A program made the position numbers and the translations under genes. A stretch of DNA of 64,000 nucleotides from assembly GCF_030687145.1 (NCBI RefSeq), contig NZ_CP117460.1:2108001-2172000 (forward strand), in the 5' to 3' direction. Under the pieces are notes generated by a model. It was given only the letters and a program-made list of their open reading frames with translations. It was not told where the DNA came from and searched no databases. Below, in pieces: positions 6,438-41,658 of this stretch. This DNA comes from Pseudomonas sp. FP1742. GTDB taxonomy: Bacteria; Pseudomonadota; Gammaproteobacteria; Pseudomonadales; Pseudomonadaceae. Within the stretch, counting starts at the first letter, position 1. Every line of letters begins with the position of its first letter.

Positions 6438-8261
6438 TCAAGGCTGCCAGACGTTTTTCTCCCCGCTCAGCTTCCTGTTCAGAAAGCTCGCCGCGCTGAT
6501 CAGCGCCAGATGCGTCAATGCTTGCGGAGTGTTGCCCAGGTGTCGGGCGTGGCTGTCGAACTCTTCGGCGTACAACCCTAACGGGTTGGCATACTTCAGC
6601 AATTGCTCGAACTCCAGATGCGCCTTTTCTACCTGACCGGCCCGGGCCAGGCATTCGACGTACCAGAACGAGCAGGCGGCAAAGGCGCCTTCGGTGCCGG
6701 GCAGGCCGTCGATCTGGCTGTCGTCGTTGCGGTAGCGGTAGACCATGCCCGCGCGCACCAGGGTTTTCTCGATGGCCTCAAGGGTCGCAATCCAGCGCGG
6801 ATCCTTGGCGCTGACGAAGCGCACCAGCGGCATCAGCAGCATCGAGCCATCGAGGCCGGTGCCGCCGATGTGTTGGACGAAATGCCCGCGTTCTTCGTTC
6901 CAGAAGTTGCTCCAGATATCGCTGTAGATCGCTTGACGGGTCTGGTCCCAACGGGCGAACGGGGCGGGCAGCGAGCGTTTGGAGGCCAGCCGGATGGCCC
7001 GATCCAGCGCCACCCAGCACATCAATCGCGAGTGCAGGAAATCATACTGCTCGCCGCGCATTTCCCAGATGCCGACGTCTTTTTGCTGCCAGGTTTCGCA
7101 GACCTGATCGACCACTTCCACGGTGTGTTTCCAGCCTTCGTGGGAGATCGCCTCACCGTACTTGTTGACCAGGTACACCGCGTCCAACAGCTCGCCGAAG
7201 ATGTCGAGCTGGATTTGCTCGTAGGCCTGATTGCCGATGCGTACCGGCGTCGCGCCGCCATAGCCGGACAAGTGCGCCAGTTCGACTTCCGGCAACTCCT
7301 GGCGGCCATCGATGGCGTAGAGAATATTGAGTTTCATCGGTTTACCACGGCAATCACTGACCCTGCCGCGCAGCCAGCGCATGTAGGCGTTGGCTTCCCC
7401 GGCGAAGCCCAGGCGCATGAAGGCGTAGACGGTGAACGAGGCGTCGCGGATCCAGGTGTAGCGGTAGTCCCAGTTGCGTGCGCCGCCAGGTGTTTCCGGC
7501 AGGCCGAAGGTGGCGGCGGCGAGGATGGCGCCGTGTTTGCGCGAGGTCAGCAGCTTCAGCGCCAGGGCCGAGCGATTGACCATTTCCCGCCAGCGCCCGC
7601 GGTAATTGGACTGGCCGATCCAGTCGCGCCAGAACTTCAGAGTGCGCTCCAGGCACAGATCGGCGGCGCCTTCCTTGAAGCGCGGATCGTCAACGCCGCC
7701 GAGCAGAAACTCGGCGCTCTGGCCCTGCTCGAGGGTGAATTCGGTAATCGCTGCGTTGCCTTCGACGTGCAAGGGCTGATCCGAACACAGCTGCATGGGC
7801 GGCTGCCCGGAGGCCTCGAAATACACACTCTGACCACGCGCCCGGGCCTTGGTATGAGCCCGCGCATAGTCATGACGCAGGTTGCACAACATCTGAATCG
7901 TCGCTTGACCGCTGACCACGCGCACCCGACGCATCAACATCGGCCAATCATCCTCGCTGTCGCCGATGGGCAGCAGATCGGTGACTTCGACCACTGCATG
8001 ATCGCTGAGCCAGCGGGTTTGCAGGACGTTGGTGTCGGGCAGGTAGATCTGCTCGCGGCGGGCGTCTGGCAGGTCCGGGGCCAGTTGGAAAATGCCGGCT
8101 TCGGGGCTGTCCAGTAGCGCGCAGAAGATCGACGGGCTATCGAATTCCGGCCAGCAGAAAAAATCCACGCTGCCCTTGTCGTTGACCAGCGCCGCGCTGC
8201 GCATGTCGCCAATGATGCCGTGGGCGTCGATGGCGCTTTGTCGTTCGGAATGATCAGCCAT
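6438..8261 (-). CDS. Glycoside hydrolase family 15 protein (glucoamylase/trehalase-like)
   Basis: Protein of 607 aa, the usual length for bacterial GH15 proteins of the glucoamylase-related type. An N-terminal beta-sandwich region (residues about 1-220, starting DAHGIIGDMRSAALVNDKGSVDFFCWPEFDSPSIF) is followed by the (alpha/alpha)6 barrel. Visible barrel motifs are GGARNWDYRYTWIRDASFTVYAF near 265-290 and the late LPGTEGAFAACSFWYVECLARAG. There is no signal peptide, so it is cytoplasmic. The family hydrolyses alpha-glucosidic bonds in maltooligosaccharides or trehalose; the substrate is not decidable here. It stands alone on the minus strand. Confidence 0.88.
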   Translation of the reverse strand: MADHSERQSAIDAHGIIGDMRSAALVNDKGSVDFFCWPEFDSPSIFCALLDSPEAGIFQLAPDLPDARREQIYLPDTNVLQTRWLSDHAVVEVTDLLPIGDSEDDWPMLMRRVRVVSGQATIQMLCNLRHDYARAHTKARARGQSVYFEASGQPPMQLCSDQPLHVEGNAAITEFTLEQGQSAEFLLGGVDDPRFKEGAADLCLERTLKFWRDWIGQSNYRGRWREMVNRSALALKLLTSRKHGAILAAATFGLPETPGGARNWDYRYTWIRDASFTVYAFMRLGFAGEANAYMRWLRGRVSDCRGKPMKLNILYAIDGRQELPEVELAHLSGYGGATPVRIGNQAYEQIQLDIFGELLDAVYLVNKYGEAISHEGWKHTVEVVDQVCETWQQKDVGIWEMRGEQYDFLHSRLMCWVALDRAIRLASKRSLPAPFARWDQTRQAIYSDIWSNFWNEERGHFVQHIGGTGLDGSMLLMPLVRFVSAKDPRWIATLEAIEKTLVRAGMVYRYRNDDSQIDGLPGTEGAFAACSFWYVECLARAGQVEKAHLEFEQLLKYANPLGLYAEEFDSHARHLGNTPQALTHLALISAASFLNRKLSGEKNVWQP

Positions 8262-8399
8262 TGCGGTGGAACTCCGGGGACTGAGGGCCTAACCAGCTGA
8301 CTGGTTTAAGCCGCGGAGAGTTCATTTGACGGCGAACCGGCCTTCACACTCAACCAATAATTCGACGCTTTCTCCCAGGCGGGATTTACCGGCGCAGAC

Positions 8400-8423
8400 T
8401 AATTCGCGCCCCTTGCGGGTCGT
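8400..8423 (+). promoter_or_regulatory. PvdS-type iron-starvation box, approximate (pvdG)
   Basis: TAATT, 16 bases, then CGT at 8421-8423. It differs by one base from TAAAT-N16-CGT and lies 35 bases before the GTG start of the thioesterase gene. Confidence 0.6.
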
Positions 8424-8457
8424 CTTCCCATACAGACGATTTTTCGAGGTAAACGTG

Positions 8458-9192
8458 GTGACCAAGTTGACCCTGCTGTGTCTGCCGTATTCTGGCGCCA
8501 GTGCCATGGTCTACAGCCGTTGGCGACGCAAGTTGCCGCAGTGGCTGCAGTTGCAACCGGTGGAGCTGCCGGGGCGGGGCGCACGGTTCGGCGAACCGCT
8601 GCACACCGACATGCGCGCGCTGGCGATGCAATTGGCCAGGGAGTTGCGTTCGACGCTCAAGGCACCCTATGCACTGTTTGGCCATAGCTTGGGCGCCTTG
8701 CTCGCGTGTGAGCTGGCCCACGCCTTTCGTGCGTTGGGTTGCCCGGAGCCGGTGGCGCTGTTTGCCTCGGGAACGGCGGCGCCAACGATGCGCGCCGACT
8801 ACGATCGCGGCTTTGCCGAGCCGAAAACCGATGCGCAGTTGATCGAGCAGCTACGCACCCTCAATGGCACCAGCGAAGAGGTGCTGGCCAATGAAGAGTT
8901 GATGAGCCTGACACTGCCGATTCTGCGCGCAGACTTTCTGTTGTGCGGTCGTTTTCAGCCGGTGCAGCGGCCCTTGCTCAAGTGCCCGGTGCATGTGCTG
9001 GGCGGCAAGGCTGACAAGGCCACCACCGAACAGCTGATCGGCTGGAGCAGGGAAACCCACGGCAGCTTTTCGGTGGACATGTTGGCCGGCGGGCACTTCT
9101 TCATTCATGAGCACGAAGCCAGGGTGCTGCGGGTGATCAAGGATCAGTTGGAGGTTCATCATCGGCGGCATGCCTTGGCGGTAACTGCCTGA
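8458..9192 (+). CDS. pvdG: Type II thioesterase of pyoverdine synthesis (PvdG-like)
   Basis: Protein of 244 aa of the alpha/beta-hydrolase type II thioesterase family, which clears wrongly loaded phosphopantetheine arms on NRPS proteins. The nucleophile motif FGHSLGALLACE (Ser77) and the C-terminal GGHFFIHEHEARV with the catalytic His are present. The start is taken as GTG 8458 (MTKLTLLCLPYSGASAM...), with GAGG about 9 bases upstream; the preceding GTG at 8455 is equally possible. The open frame extends to 8326 without family features. A near-consensus PvdS box lies just upstream, and NRPS 1 follows 243 bases later past a REP pair. In PAO1 pvdG lies beside pvdL; here it leads the side-chain genes instead. 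Confidence 0.82.
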   Translation: MTKLTLLCLPYSGASAMVYSRWRRKLPQWLQLQPVELPGRGARFGEPLHTDMRALAMQLARELRSTLKAPYALFGHSLGALLACELAHAFRALGCPEPVALFASGTAAPTMRADYDRGFAEPKTDAQLIEQLRTLNGTSEEVLANEELMSLTLPILRADFLLCGRFQPVQRPLLKCPVHVLGGKADKATTEQLIGWSRETHGSFSVDMLAGGHFFIHEHEARVLRVIKDQLEVHHRRHALAVTA

Positions 9193-9202
9193 CCTGCTTT
9201 TC

Positions 9203-9294
9203 CTGTGGGAGCGGGCTTGCTCGCGAAGGCGTTGGATCAGCCAACTTCAATGTTGAATGACACACCGCTTTCGCGAGCAAGCCCGCTCCCACAG
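9203..9294. repeat. REP pair between pvdG and NRPS 1
   Basis: Inverted copies at 9203-9229 and 9266-9294 separate the thioesterase gene from the NRPS 1 promoter. Confidence 0.9.
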
Positions 9295-9357
9295 TAGATT
9301 TGTATTTGCCTGTTTTTCCTCGCTTCACCCTCCTTTCTGATACTTGTTCTCAAACGC

Positions 9358-9380
9358 TAATTTTTCCGGTCTGCATTCGT
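9358..9380 (+). promoter_or_regulatory. PvdS-type iron-starvation box, approximate (NRPS 1 operon)
   Basis: GCTAATT followed after 15 bases by CGT at 9378-9380, in the 140 bases between the REP pair and the NRPS 1 start. Spacing is one base short of TAAAT-N16-CGT, so this is weaker than the other boxes, but it is the only candidate in front of a 29-kb operon. Confidence 0.5.
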
Positions 9381-9435
9381 TTCATAGGGACGACGTGCCT
9401 TTGTGCTTCCTGCCTACTGATCCGGATGCTAAGAA

Positions 9436-35323
<25,888 letters not shown>

Positions 35324-35327
<4 letters not shown>

Positions 35328-38300
35328 ACGAGGTATCGATGGACCAGCAGGACCTGGGTTACGCCTTGACGCCTGAACAGCAACGGTTGCTGGAGCAGTT
35401 GCCCAAGGCCCCGGCCTGTGGTGATGCGCTGCATTTCCTGGAGGTCGAGCTCCGCGGCGCCCTCGATCCGCAGCGGGTGCAAAACGCACTGGATCGCTTG
35501 CTGGCGCAACAGCCGATGCTGGTTGGGCGGCTGGGCAAGGCGCCGGGTTTCCATGGTGTCCGGCAGTTCGTCGGGGAGGCTGAGCGCTTCCCGCTGAGCG
35601 TGCAGGCGCGGGTCGATACCCCGGCCGGTATTCAGGCTCAGCTCAGCGAATGGGCGGAACGTGCTTTTGTCGTCGGTGAGTCCGAGGGCGCGCAAGCGGT
35701 GCTCTATCGCCTGGCCGATGATCAATGGCAATTGGTCTTGGGCCTGGCCCGGCACAGCCTCGATCAAAGCGGCGTGCGGTTGTTGTATCAGCAGTTGGTG
35801 CGGGCCTATGGGCAACCAGCGGCGGCGGACGACGAAGAGACCGGTGAATTCACCCAGTACCTGGAATGGCACAGTGAAGTGGTGCTCGACGAAGACGCGG
35901 CCGGCGCACGTACTTACTGGCAGGAACACCTGCAAGGCGCCGATCCCGATTTGAGTACTCCGTGGCTGGCCTATCGCAACGGGAATCCTGGATTGTCGTC
36001 GGCCACTGAATCGCTGGCGCTCACGCTCGATCCGGCGCTGCGCAGCGGTTTGCAGCAAGTGGCCGGGGCGTTGGAGCAATCGCCGAGTGTGGTGCTGCAA
36101 GCGGCCTGGTGGCTGTTGCTGGGTCGGCTCAGCGGGCATCAACAGGTGCTGGTCGGTGTGCGGCATGACAGTCGCGAAGATTACCAATACTTCAGCGATG
36201 CCGTGGGCGTGTTCGAGAAAACCCTGCCGCTGAACTTGTCACTGACGGCGAATGCAGGGTTCAGCACTTGGGTGGCGGAGTTGGCGGCGCGTCTGGATGA
36301 GCATCGTACGTGGCAGGAATACTGGGCGCCTGAACTGGCGCCGACGGCGGCTCGCCCGGCGTATGGTTTTGCCGTGTGCCGGGCCATGCAAGCCGCGACG
36401 TCCGCTGATCTGCAATGGACTCCGCGTTCGGCAGTGCGCGAAGCGCTGTTTGAATTAATGCTTGAACTGGAAACGGACGAGGCGGGCAACGCCCACGGGT
36501 TCCACCTGCATTACAACCCGTCCCGCTACTCGGTTCAGGCGATGGAAGGGTTGCTGGAGCAGTTGCGCGTATTGCTCGAAAACATCGTTGCCAATCGTCA
36601 CGCCGAACTCGGTCAACTGAACGTGTTGGGAGCCGCCGAACAACAGCGCTTGCTGGCGATCAACCCGCCAGTGCGAGCACGGGGCGATAGCCGGTTCTTG
36701 CCGCAACGCATTGCCGACTGGGCCCGGACCACGCCGCAAGCCATCGCCCTGACTGACGGCGATCGACGCCTGAGTTACGGGCAGTTGCAGGCGAAGGTCG
36801 AGGTGTTGGCCCAGGCATTAAAAGCCCAGGGCATCGGGCCGGGGGCTATTGTCGCGCTGGCCTTGCCACGCTCGGCGGAGCTGGTGATCGCCATGCTCGC
36901 GGCGTGGCGCATCGGCGCCGCGTACCTGCCGCTGGACCCGCAATGGCCGCAAGCCCGTCAAGCCTTGATGCTGGAACAGGCCGGCGCTGCGTTGCTGCTG
37001 GTCGACGCCGGGCACATCGCGCAATGGCACGATTATCCGTTGCCTCTGGCGACCGTGGATCGTGTGCTGCAGTCGGCCCCGGCGAGCACGTCGGCCATCA
37101 CCCACGACACACAGGGCGATCAGGCGGCGTACGTGTTGTTCACCTCCGGCTCCACCGGTATGCCGAAAGGCGTGGTCATCGAGCACCGGCAATTGCTCAA
37201 TTACACCGCTCACGTCAGCCAGGCCCTGGGGCTGGATCAATGCCAGCAGTTCGGTTTCACCTCCACGGTGGCGGCGGACCTGGGCAACACGGCGCTGTTC
37301 GGCGCCTTGTTCAACGGCGCCGCGCTGCATGTGGCCAGCGATGAGCACATGCAGGACGGCAATTTGTTTGCCGATTTCCTGCAACGGCAGGCCATCGATT
37401 GCCTGAAGATCGTTCCGTCGCACCTGGCCGCGCTGCTCGACAGTGAGCGCGCGCAACTGCCGCGCACGCTGGTGCTGGGCGGCGAGCCGATTGCCCAGGC
37501 ATTGGTGCAACGGATCGCCGGTTTGCGCAGTGATTGCCGGGTGTTCAATCACTACGGCCCGACCGAGGCCACGGTCGGCGTGCTGGTTCATCCGCTGGAT
37601 CTGGAGGCGGCTGTGCCTGACGCCGGCGTGCTGTCCCGGGTGTTGGGCAACAATCAGGTGTTTGTACTCGACGATAACCTGGAACTGACGCCGGTCGGTG
37701 TGCTGGGCGAGTTGTACCTCGGCGGCGCGCAGTTGTGTCGCGGCTACGTGAATGTCGAGGCCGATTCGCAAGTGTTTATCCAGAGCCCGTTCAATCCGCA
37801 GGATCGCCTGTACCGCACCGGCGACCTGGCCCGCTATCGCCCGGATCTGGCGATTACGTTGCACGGTCGGCGCGATCAGCAAATCAAGGTGCGGGGTTTC
37901 CGTATCGAACTGGCAGAGATCGAAGCCGAGTTACTGCGTGTGCCACAGGTCGCGCAAGCACTGGTGTTGCCGGGGCCGTCCGCGCAAGACGGGATGCTCG
38001 CGTTCATCGTGCCGCATCAGGCGCCTTCGGCGACGTTGCTCGATGCCGTTCGCGACGAACTGGCGCTGCGCCTGCCCAGTGTGATGCTGCCGCAGCACTT
38101 GCAGTTGATCGACAGCTTCCCGCGACTGGCCAACGGCAAGGTTGACCGCAAGGCCTTGCAACAACTCGCGTCCACTTCGGCTGACGATGAAGCCATGCAG
38201 CCCCGCGATGCTCTTGAGCAACTGCTGGTGACGCGCATGGCGCAGTTGCTGGGGGTTGAGCGTCTGGGCATCGACCGGGACTTTTTCGCCGCCGGGGGCC

Positions 38301-38557
38301 ATTCCTTGCTGGTGATCAAACTGGTGGCCGGCATTCGCAAGTTGTTGCAGTGCGAAATCCAGCCGGGTGTGGTGTTTGACCATCCGACCGTGGCGGGGCT
38401 GGCGGCGGCGTTGCGCTCTCGGGAAAGCAGTCCGGGTCAGTTGGAGAAAATCGCCCAGGCGCGGTTGCGTCTGGACAATATGAGCCCCGAAGAAAAAGCG
38501 TTGCTCACCGAAAAAGCCCGGCAACTGCAAAACGCCAAGGCTGCACAAAACGGTTGA
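35324..38557 (+). CDS. Pyoverdine NRPS 3: degenerate C-like (interface) domain - A(Asp) - T
   Basis: Protein of 1077 aa overlapping NRPS 2 by four bases (ATGA). Residues 1 to about 455 resemble a condensation domain, but the HHxxxDG motif is replaced by RHSLDQSG near residue 145, so condensation is unlikely. This fits the interface domain described for siderophore beta-hydroxylase systems (Reitz and colleagues), which presents the T-bound amino acid to the hydroxylase. The A domain (FTSGSTGMPKG near 608) reads DLTKVGHVGK, close to the Asp code. T is FFAAGGHSLLV near 992, and the C-terminus is a Lys/Ala-rich helix. Condensation of this Asp is presumably done by the last C domain of NRPS 2, and hydroxylation by its fused dioxygenase. 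A terminator follows, ending the operon. Confidence 0.9.
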
Positions 38558-38570
38558 AGTAGCAGAAAAA

Positions 38571-38603
38571 AAGGCCGACGCCCAATGCGTCGGCCTTTTT
38601 TTT
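38571..38603 (+). terminator. Rho-independent terminator after NRPS 3
   Basis: The stem GGCCGACGC (38573-38581) / GCGTCGGCC (38587-38595) is preceded by an A-run and followed by eight T. It ends the NRPS 1-2-3 operon. Confidence 0.9.
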
Positions 38604-38899
38604 GAATTTTTGCGCAAATGATAAATAAACTCATTCCGGTTTTTGCACGGTGCTGCGTCTTACTTACGTAAGCAGATAAATCGAGCCGGGCAGGGTAGCC
38701 ACAGGGCTCAGTTTTTCCCAGCCGTACACATTTTTACCGCTGCCCGGACAAACGATCGAGCCCGGGGAGGGGCCGGTCATCGACTTGCGACGTGTTGCCC
38801 GAGAGGGCAGCCGATCCAGGCGGTTCACAGGTCCAGGCAGCGGCAGGGCACTCGGTTGCCCATGGATCCTATCCATTTCAATTAAAAATAGAGAGCACG
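38604..38899. other. Leader region of the fpvA-like gene
   Basis: About 300 bases without a gene. I find no TAAAT-N16-CGT box in it. TAAAT occurs near 38628 and 38688, but no CGT lies at the right spacing. CGTCTTAC near 38658 could serve as the -10 of an FecI/FpvI-type promoter, but no convincing -35 was seen. The GC-rich remainder may form an untranslated leader. Confidence 0.4.
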
Positions 38900-41380
38900 A
38901 TGTCAGCAATTCATGAGTTGAAACCTCTGTTCAAGGCCTTGGTCATTGCCCGAACCCTGCGCTCGCGTCGCTCGTTGGCCGGTCTGGGCATGGCTTGCCT
39001 GCTGCCGCTCAGCGCGCAGGTCCACGCCGAAGACTTCACCCTCGACATTCCTGCCCAGCCTTTGCCCCAGGCGCTGCAGGCGTTTGGCACGCAGACCAAT
39101 CAGCAGGTGATCTACAACGCCGATGACATGGCCGGCCTGCGCAGCACACGCGTCAGCGGCAAGTTGAGCAGCGAAGCGGCGATTGCCCAACTGCTCAAGG
39201 GCACGGGCGTGCACTACAGCTTTGAAGGCAACACGCTGATGCTGGTACGCGGCAGTTCGACCGAGGGTCTGGAACTGGGCGCCACCACCATCAATGCGCA
39301 ACAGGTGGGCGCGACCACCGAAGGTTCGAATTCCTACACCTCGAATGCCGTGACCATCGGCAAGGGCACCCACACCCTCAAGGAAATTCCGCAGTCGGTC
39401 ACGGTGATGACCCGCAAGCAAATGGATGATCAGGATATCGTCGATCTCAAGGACGCGGCCAACAAGACCACCGGACTGGTCGGTGCCCAAGGCGTCGGCA
39501 GAGGTTTGATCCTCTCTTCGCGCGGTTTCCAGATCGATGACTGGCAGTACGACGGTGTGCCGATCCCGCGCAACACTTACGCGCTGGGCAACTGGGCCAC
39601 GCAGGACTTGATTTTCTTCGATCGCATGGAGGTGCTGCGTGGTGCGTCGGGCTTGCTGCAAGGCACCGGCAGCCCGGGTGGCGCGGTCAACCTGGTGCGC
39701 AAGCGCGGTCAGGCCACACCGACCGTGACCCTGACCGGCAAGGCTGGCTCCTGGGATCACTACGGTCTGCAACTGGACGCCGGCGGGCCGTTGAACCAGA
39801 ACGGCACCATCCGTGGACGTTTCCTTGCCGACCAGGACGACACCCACACGTTCGTTGATTCCGAATGGTACAAGACCACCTCGCTGTACGGCGCGCTGGA
39901 CTTCGACCTGAGCGAAGCCACCACCGTGGGCGTGGCGGTCAGCCAGTCCGACGGCGAATCGCGCTCGAATGTCCGCGGCTTCCCGCGTTACTCCGACAGT
40001 AAACCCATCGACCTGCCGCGCAGCACGTACACCGGGGCGAAGTGGAACCATTCGGATATCGACGTCACTACGCTCTATACCGACCTGGAACACCGTTTCA
40101 ACGACGACTGGGCCTTCAAGGTCGGCGCCGTGCGCATGACGGAAACCAACAAGGCGAAGAACCAGCGGGTGCAATCCACCGGCGATGGCATCAATCCCGA
40201 TGGCAGCGGCGTGCAATACGCTGACTTCGTGACGGACATGGACTCCACCAAAGTCGCGCTGGACATGAACCTCACCGGCAAGTTCGAAGCCTTGTCCATG
40301 CCGCAGGAAATCATGGTGGGCGGCAACTATTCCAAATACACCTCGGACGACAAATACGCCCGAACCTTCAATGACAGCTCCGACAACATCTTCGACATTG
40401 ATCACAACCGTCCGGAGATCAGCTACGAAGGCTTGATCAATAGCCCCGGTGGCCGTGGGACTCCCAGCCAATACGACATCCGCCAGAAAGGCCTGTACGG
40501 CAGCTGGAGGGTCAAGCCTGTTGAAGACCTGACCCTGGTGCTCGGCTCGCGCGTCAGTTGGTACGACTACAATTACAAGTCTTCGACCCAGACCGCGACC
40601 GGCATTACAGAAGATCCAAAAAGCACCGCCACTGAAACCGGAGAAGTCACGCCCTATGCCGGTATCGTCTATGACCTGAGCCGCGAATGGGCTGTCTACG
40701 CCAGTTACACCGACGTATATACACCGCAAACCGAACGCGATACCGCCGGCGCGGTACTCAAACCGATTGTCGGCAGTAACTACGAGATTGGCCTCAAGGG
40801 CGAGTTGATGGATGGCCGGATCAATACCTCCGTGGCCCTGTTCCGTTACGACCAGGAAAACCGTGCCGTTCTCGATACGCAGGGTGCGCAAACCTGTGAC
40901 GGTTGGTATTGCTCGACGGCATCGGGCAAAGTGCGCAGCCAGGGTCTGGACGCTGAAATCAGCGGCGAAGTGATCGACAATCTGCAACTGTTTGCCGGCT
41001 ACACCTACAACACCACCAAATACCTCGACGACCCTGACAACGAAGGCAAGATCTTCAGCTGGTGGACGCCTAAACACATGCTGCGTGTGTGGGGCAATTA
41101 TCAGATGACCGGCGACTGGAGTCGTGTGAGTACCGGCCTGGGCTTTACCGCACAAACCCACACAGTAGGTTTCGACCACTCCGTCAACGTTCCGGGATAC
41201 ACCGTGTGGAATGCCCGCGTCGGTTACCAGCTCACCCCGGAAATCGAGCTGGCGATGAATGCCAACAACCTGTTTGACAAGACCTACTTCGCAGCGGCCT
41301 ACAACCAGATTAACGGCAACAACAACTACGGTGATCCACGCAACGTGATGTTCAGCGTGAAATACACACCGCAGTTCTGA
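38900..41380 (+). CDS. fpvA: TonB-dependent ferripyoverdine receptor with signalling domain (FpvA-like)
   Basis: Outer-membrane receptor of 826 aa (PAO1 FpvA is about 815). ATG 38900 follows GAGAG and gives a signal peptide ending AQVHA-EDF. Residues about 44-118 are the STN/secretin-like signalling domain (FTLDIPAQPLPQALQAFGTQ) that talks to an inner-membrane anti-sigma factor. The plug starts near 165 (LKEIPQSVTVMTRKQM...GASGLLQGTGSPGGAVNLVRKRG). A 22-strand barrel follows and ends NVMFSVKYTPQF, with the terminal Phe needed for Bam assembly. Its location inside the pyoverdine locus, in the PAO1 position next to the last NRPS genes, supports transport of this strain's own pyoverdine. It is convergent with the terminal NRPS. 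Confidence 0.92.
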   Translation: MSAIHELKPLFKALVIARTLRSRRSLAGLGMACLLPLSAQVHAEDFTLDIPAQPLPQALQAFGTQTNQQVIYNADDMAGLRSTRVSGKLSSEAAIAQLLKGTGVHYSFEGNTLMLVRGSSTEGLELGATTINAQQVGATTEGSNSYTSNAVTIGKGTHTLKEIPQSVTVMTRKQMDDQDIVDLKDAANKTTGLVGAQGVGRGLILSSRGFQIDDWQYDGVPIPRNTYALGNWATQDLIFFDRMEVLRGASGLLQGTGSPGGAVNLVRKRGQATPTVTLTGKAGSWDHYGLQLDAGGPLNQNGTIRGRFLADQDDTHTFVDSEWYKTTSLYGALDFDLSEATTVGVAVSQSDGESRSNVRGFPRYSDSKPIDLPRSTYTGAKWNHSDIDVTTLYTDLEHRFNDDWAFKVGAVRMTETNKAKNQRVQSTGDGINPDGSGVQYADFVTDMDSTKVALDMNLTGKFEALSMPQEIMVGGNYSKYTSDDKYARTFNDSSDNIFDIDHNRPEISYEGLINSPGGRGTPSQYDIRQKGLYGSWRVKPVEDLTLVLGSRVSWYDYNYKSSTQTATGITEDPKSTATETGEVTPYAGIVYDLSREWAVYASYTDVYTPQTERDTAGAVLKPIVGSNYEIGLKGELMDGRINTSVALFRYDQENRAVLDTQGAQTCDGWYCSTASGKVRSQGLDAEISGEVIDNLQLFAGYTYNTTKYLDDPDNEGKIFSWWTPKHMLRVWGNYQMTGDWSRVSTGLGFTAQTHTVGFDHSVNVPGYTVWNARVGYQLTPEIELAMNANNLFDKTYFAAAYNQINGNNNYGDPRNVMFSVKYTPQF

Positions 41381-41407
41381 GCCCTTTGCACTAGCGTCAA
41401 AGTCCCG

Positions 41408-41436
41408 GCCCGCGCCCTTTTACCAGGGGCGCGGGC
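41408..41436. terminator. Hairpin downstream of fpvA
   Basis: A perfect 10-base stem (41408-41417 / 41427-41436) with a 9-base loop lies 27 bases after the fpvA stop. It has only a weak T tract (TAATCTT), so termination strength is uncertain. Confidence 0.55.
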
Positions 41437-41443
41437 TAATCTT

Positions 41444-41590
41444 GTAGCAGCTGCCGAGCAGCGCGAGGCTGCGTTCGGCTGCGAAGCAGTCGTGAAATCA
41501 GGCACTGCAGTCTGTCAGATACACCGTGCATTTAGGGTCTACGACTGCTGCGCAGCCGAACGCAGCCTCGCGCTGCTCGGCAGCTGCTAC
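41444..41590. repeat. Long inverted repeat, 50-base arms
   Basis: Arms 41444-41493 and 41541-41590 are inverted copies with one mismatch, separated by a 47-base loop. It sits between the convergent fpvA and terminal NRPS genes. It belongs to the same family as the element at 48604-48738 (shared CGTTCGGCTGCGAAGCAGTCGT region, written as 20 bases or fewer: GTTCGGCTGCGAAGCAGTCG). Confidence 0.9.
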
Positions 41591-41610
41591 GGTATTGCCT
41601 GAAGCACAAA

Positions 41611-41646
41611 CAAAAACGCAGAAGCCATGGCTTCTGCGTTTTTTTT
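41611..41646. terminator. Bidirectional terminator between fpvA and the terminal NRPS
   Basis: The palindromic stem ACGCAGAAG (41616-41624) / CTTCTGCGT (41631-41639) has an A-run on the left and an eight-T run on the right, so it can end transcripts from both strands. It lies about 12 bases after the stop of the minus-strand NRPS gene. Confidence 0.85.
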
Positions 41647-41658
41647 GCCGTCACCCGG

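Noticed and set aside
38604..38700. PvdS box in front of fpvA
   Set aside because: TAAAT occurs but CGT is never 16-17 bases downstream.
38904..41179. Long open frame antisense to fpvA
   Set aside because: It is a shadow of the receptor, whose STN, plug and barrel features are unambiguous.
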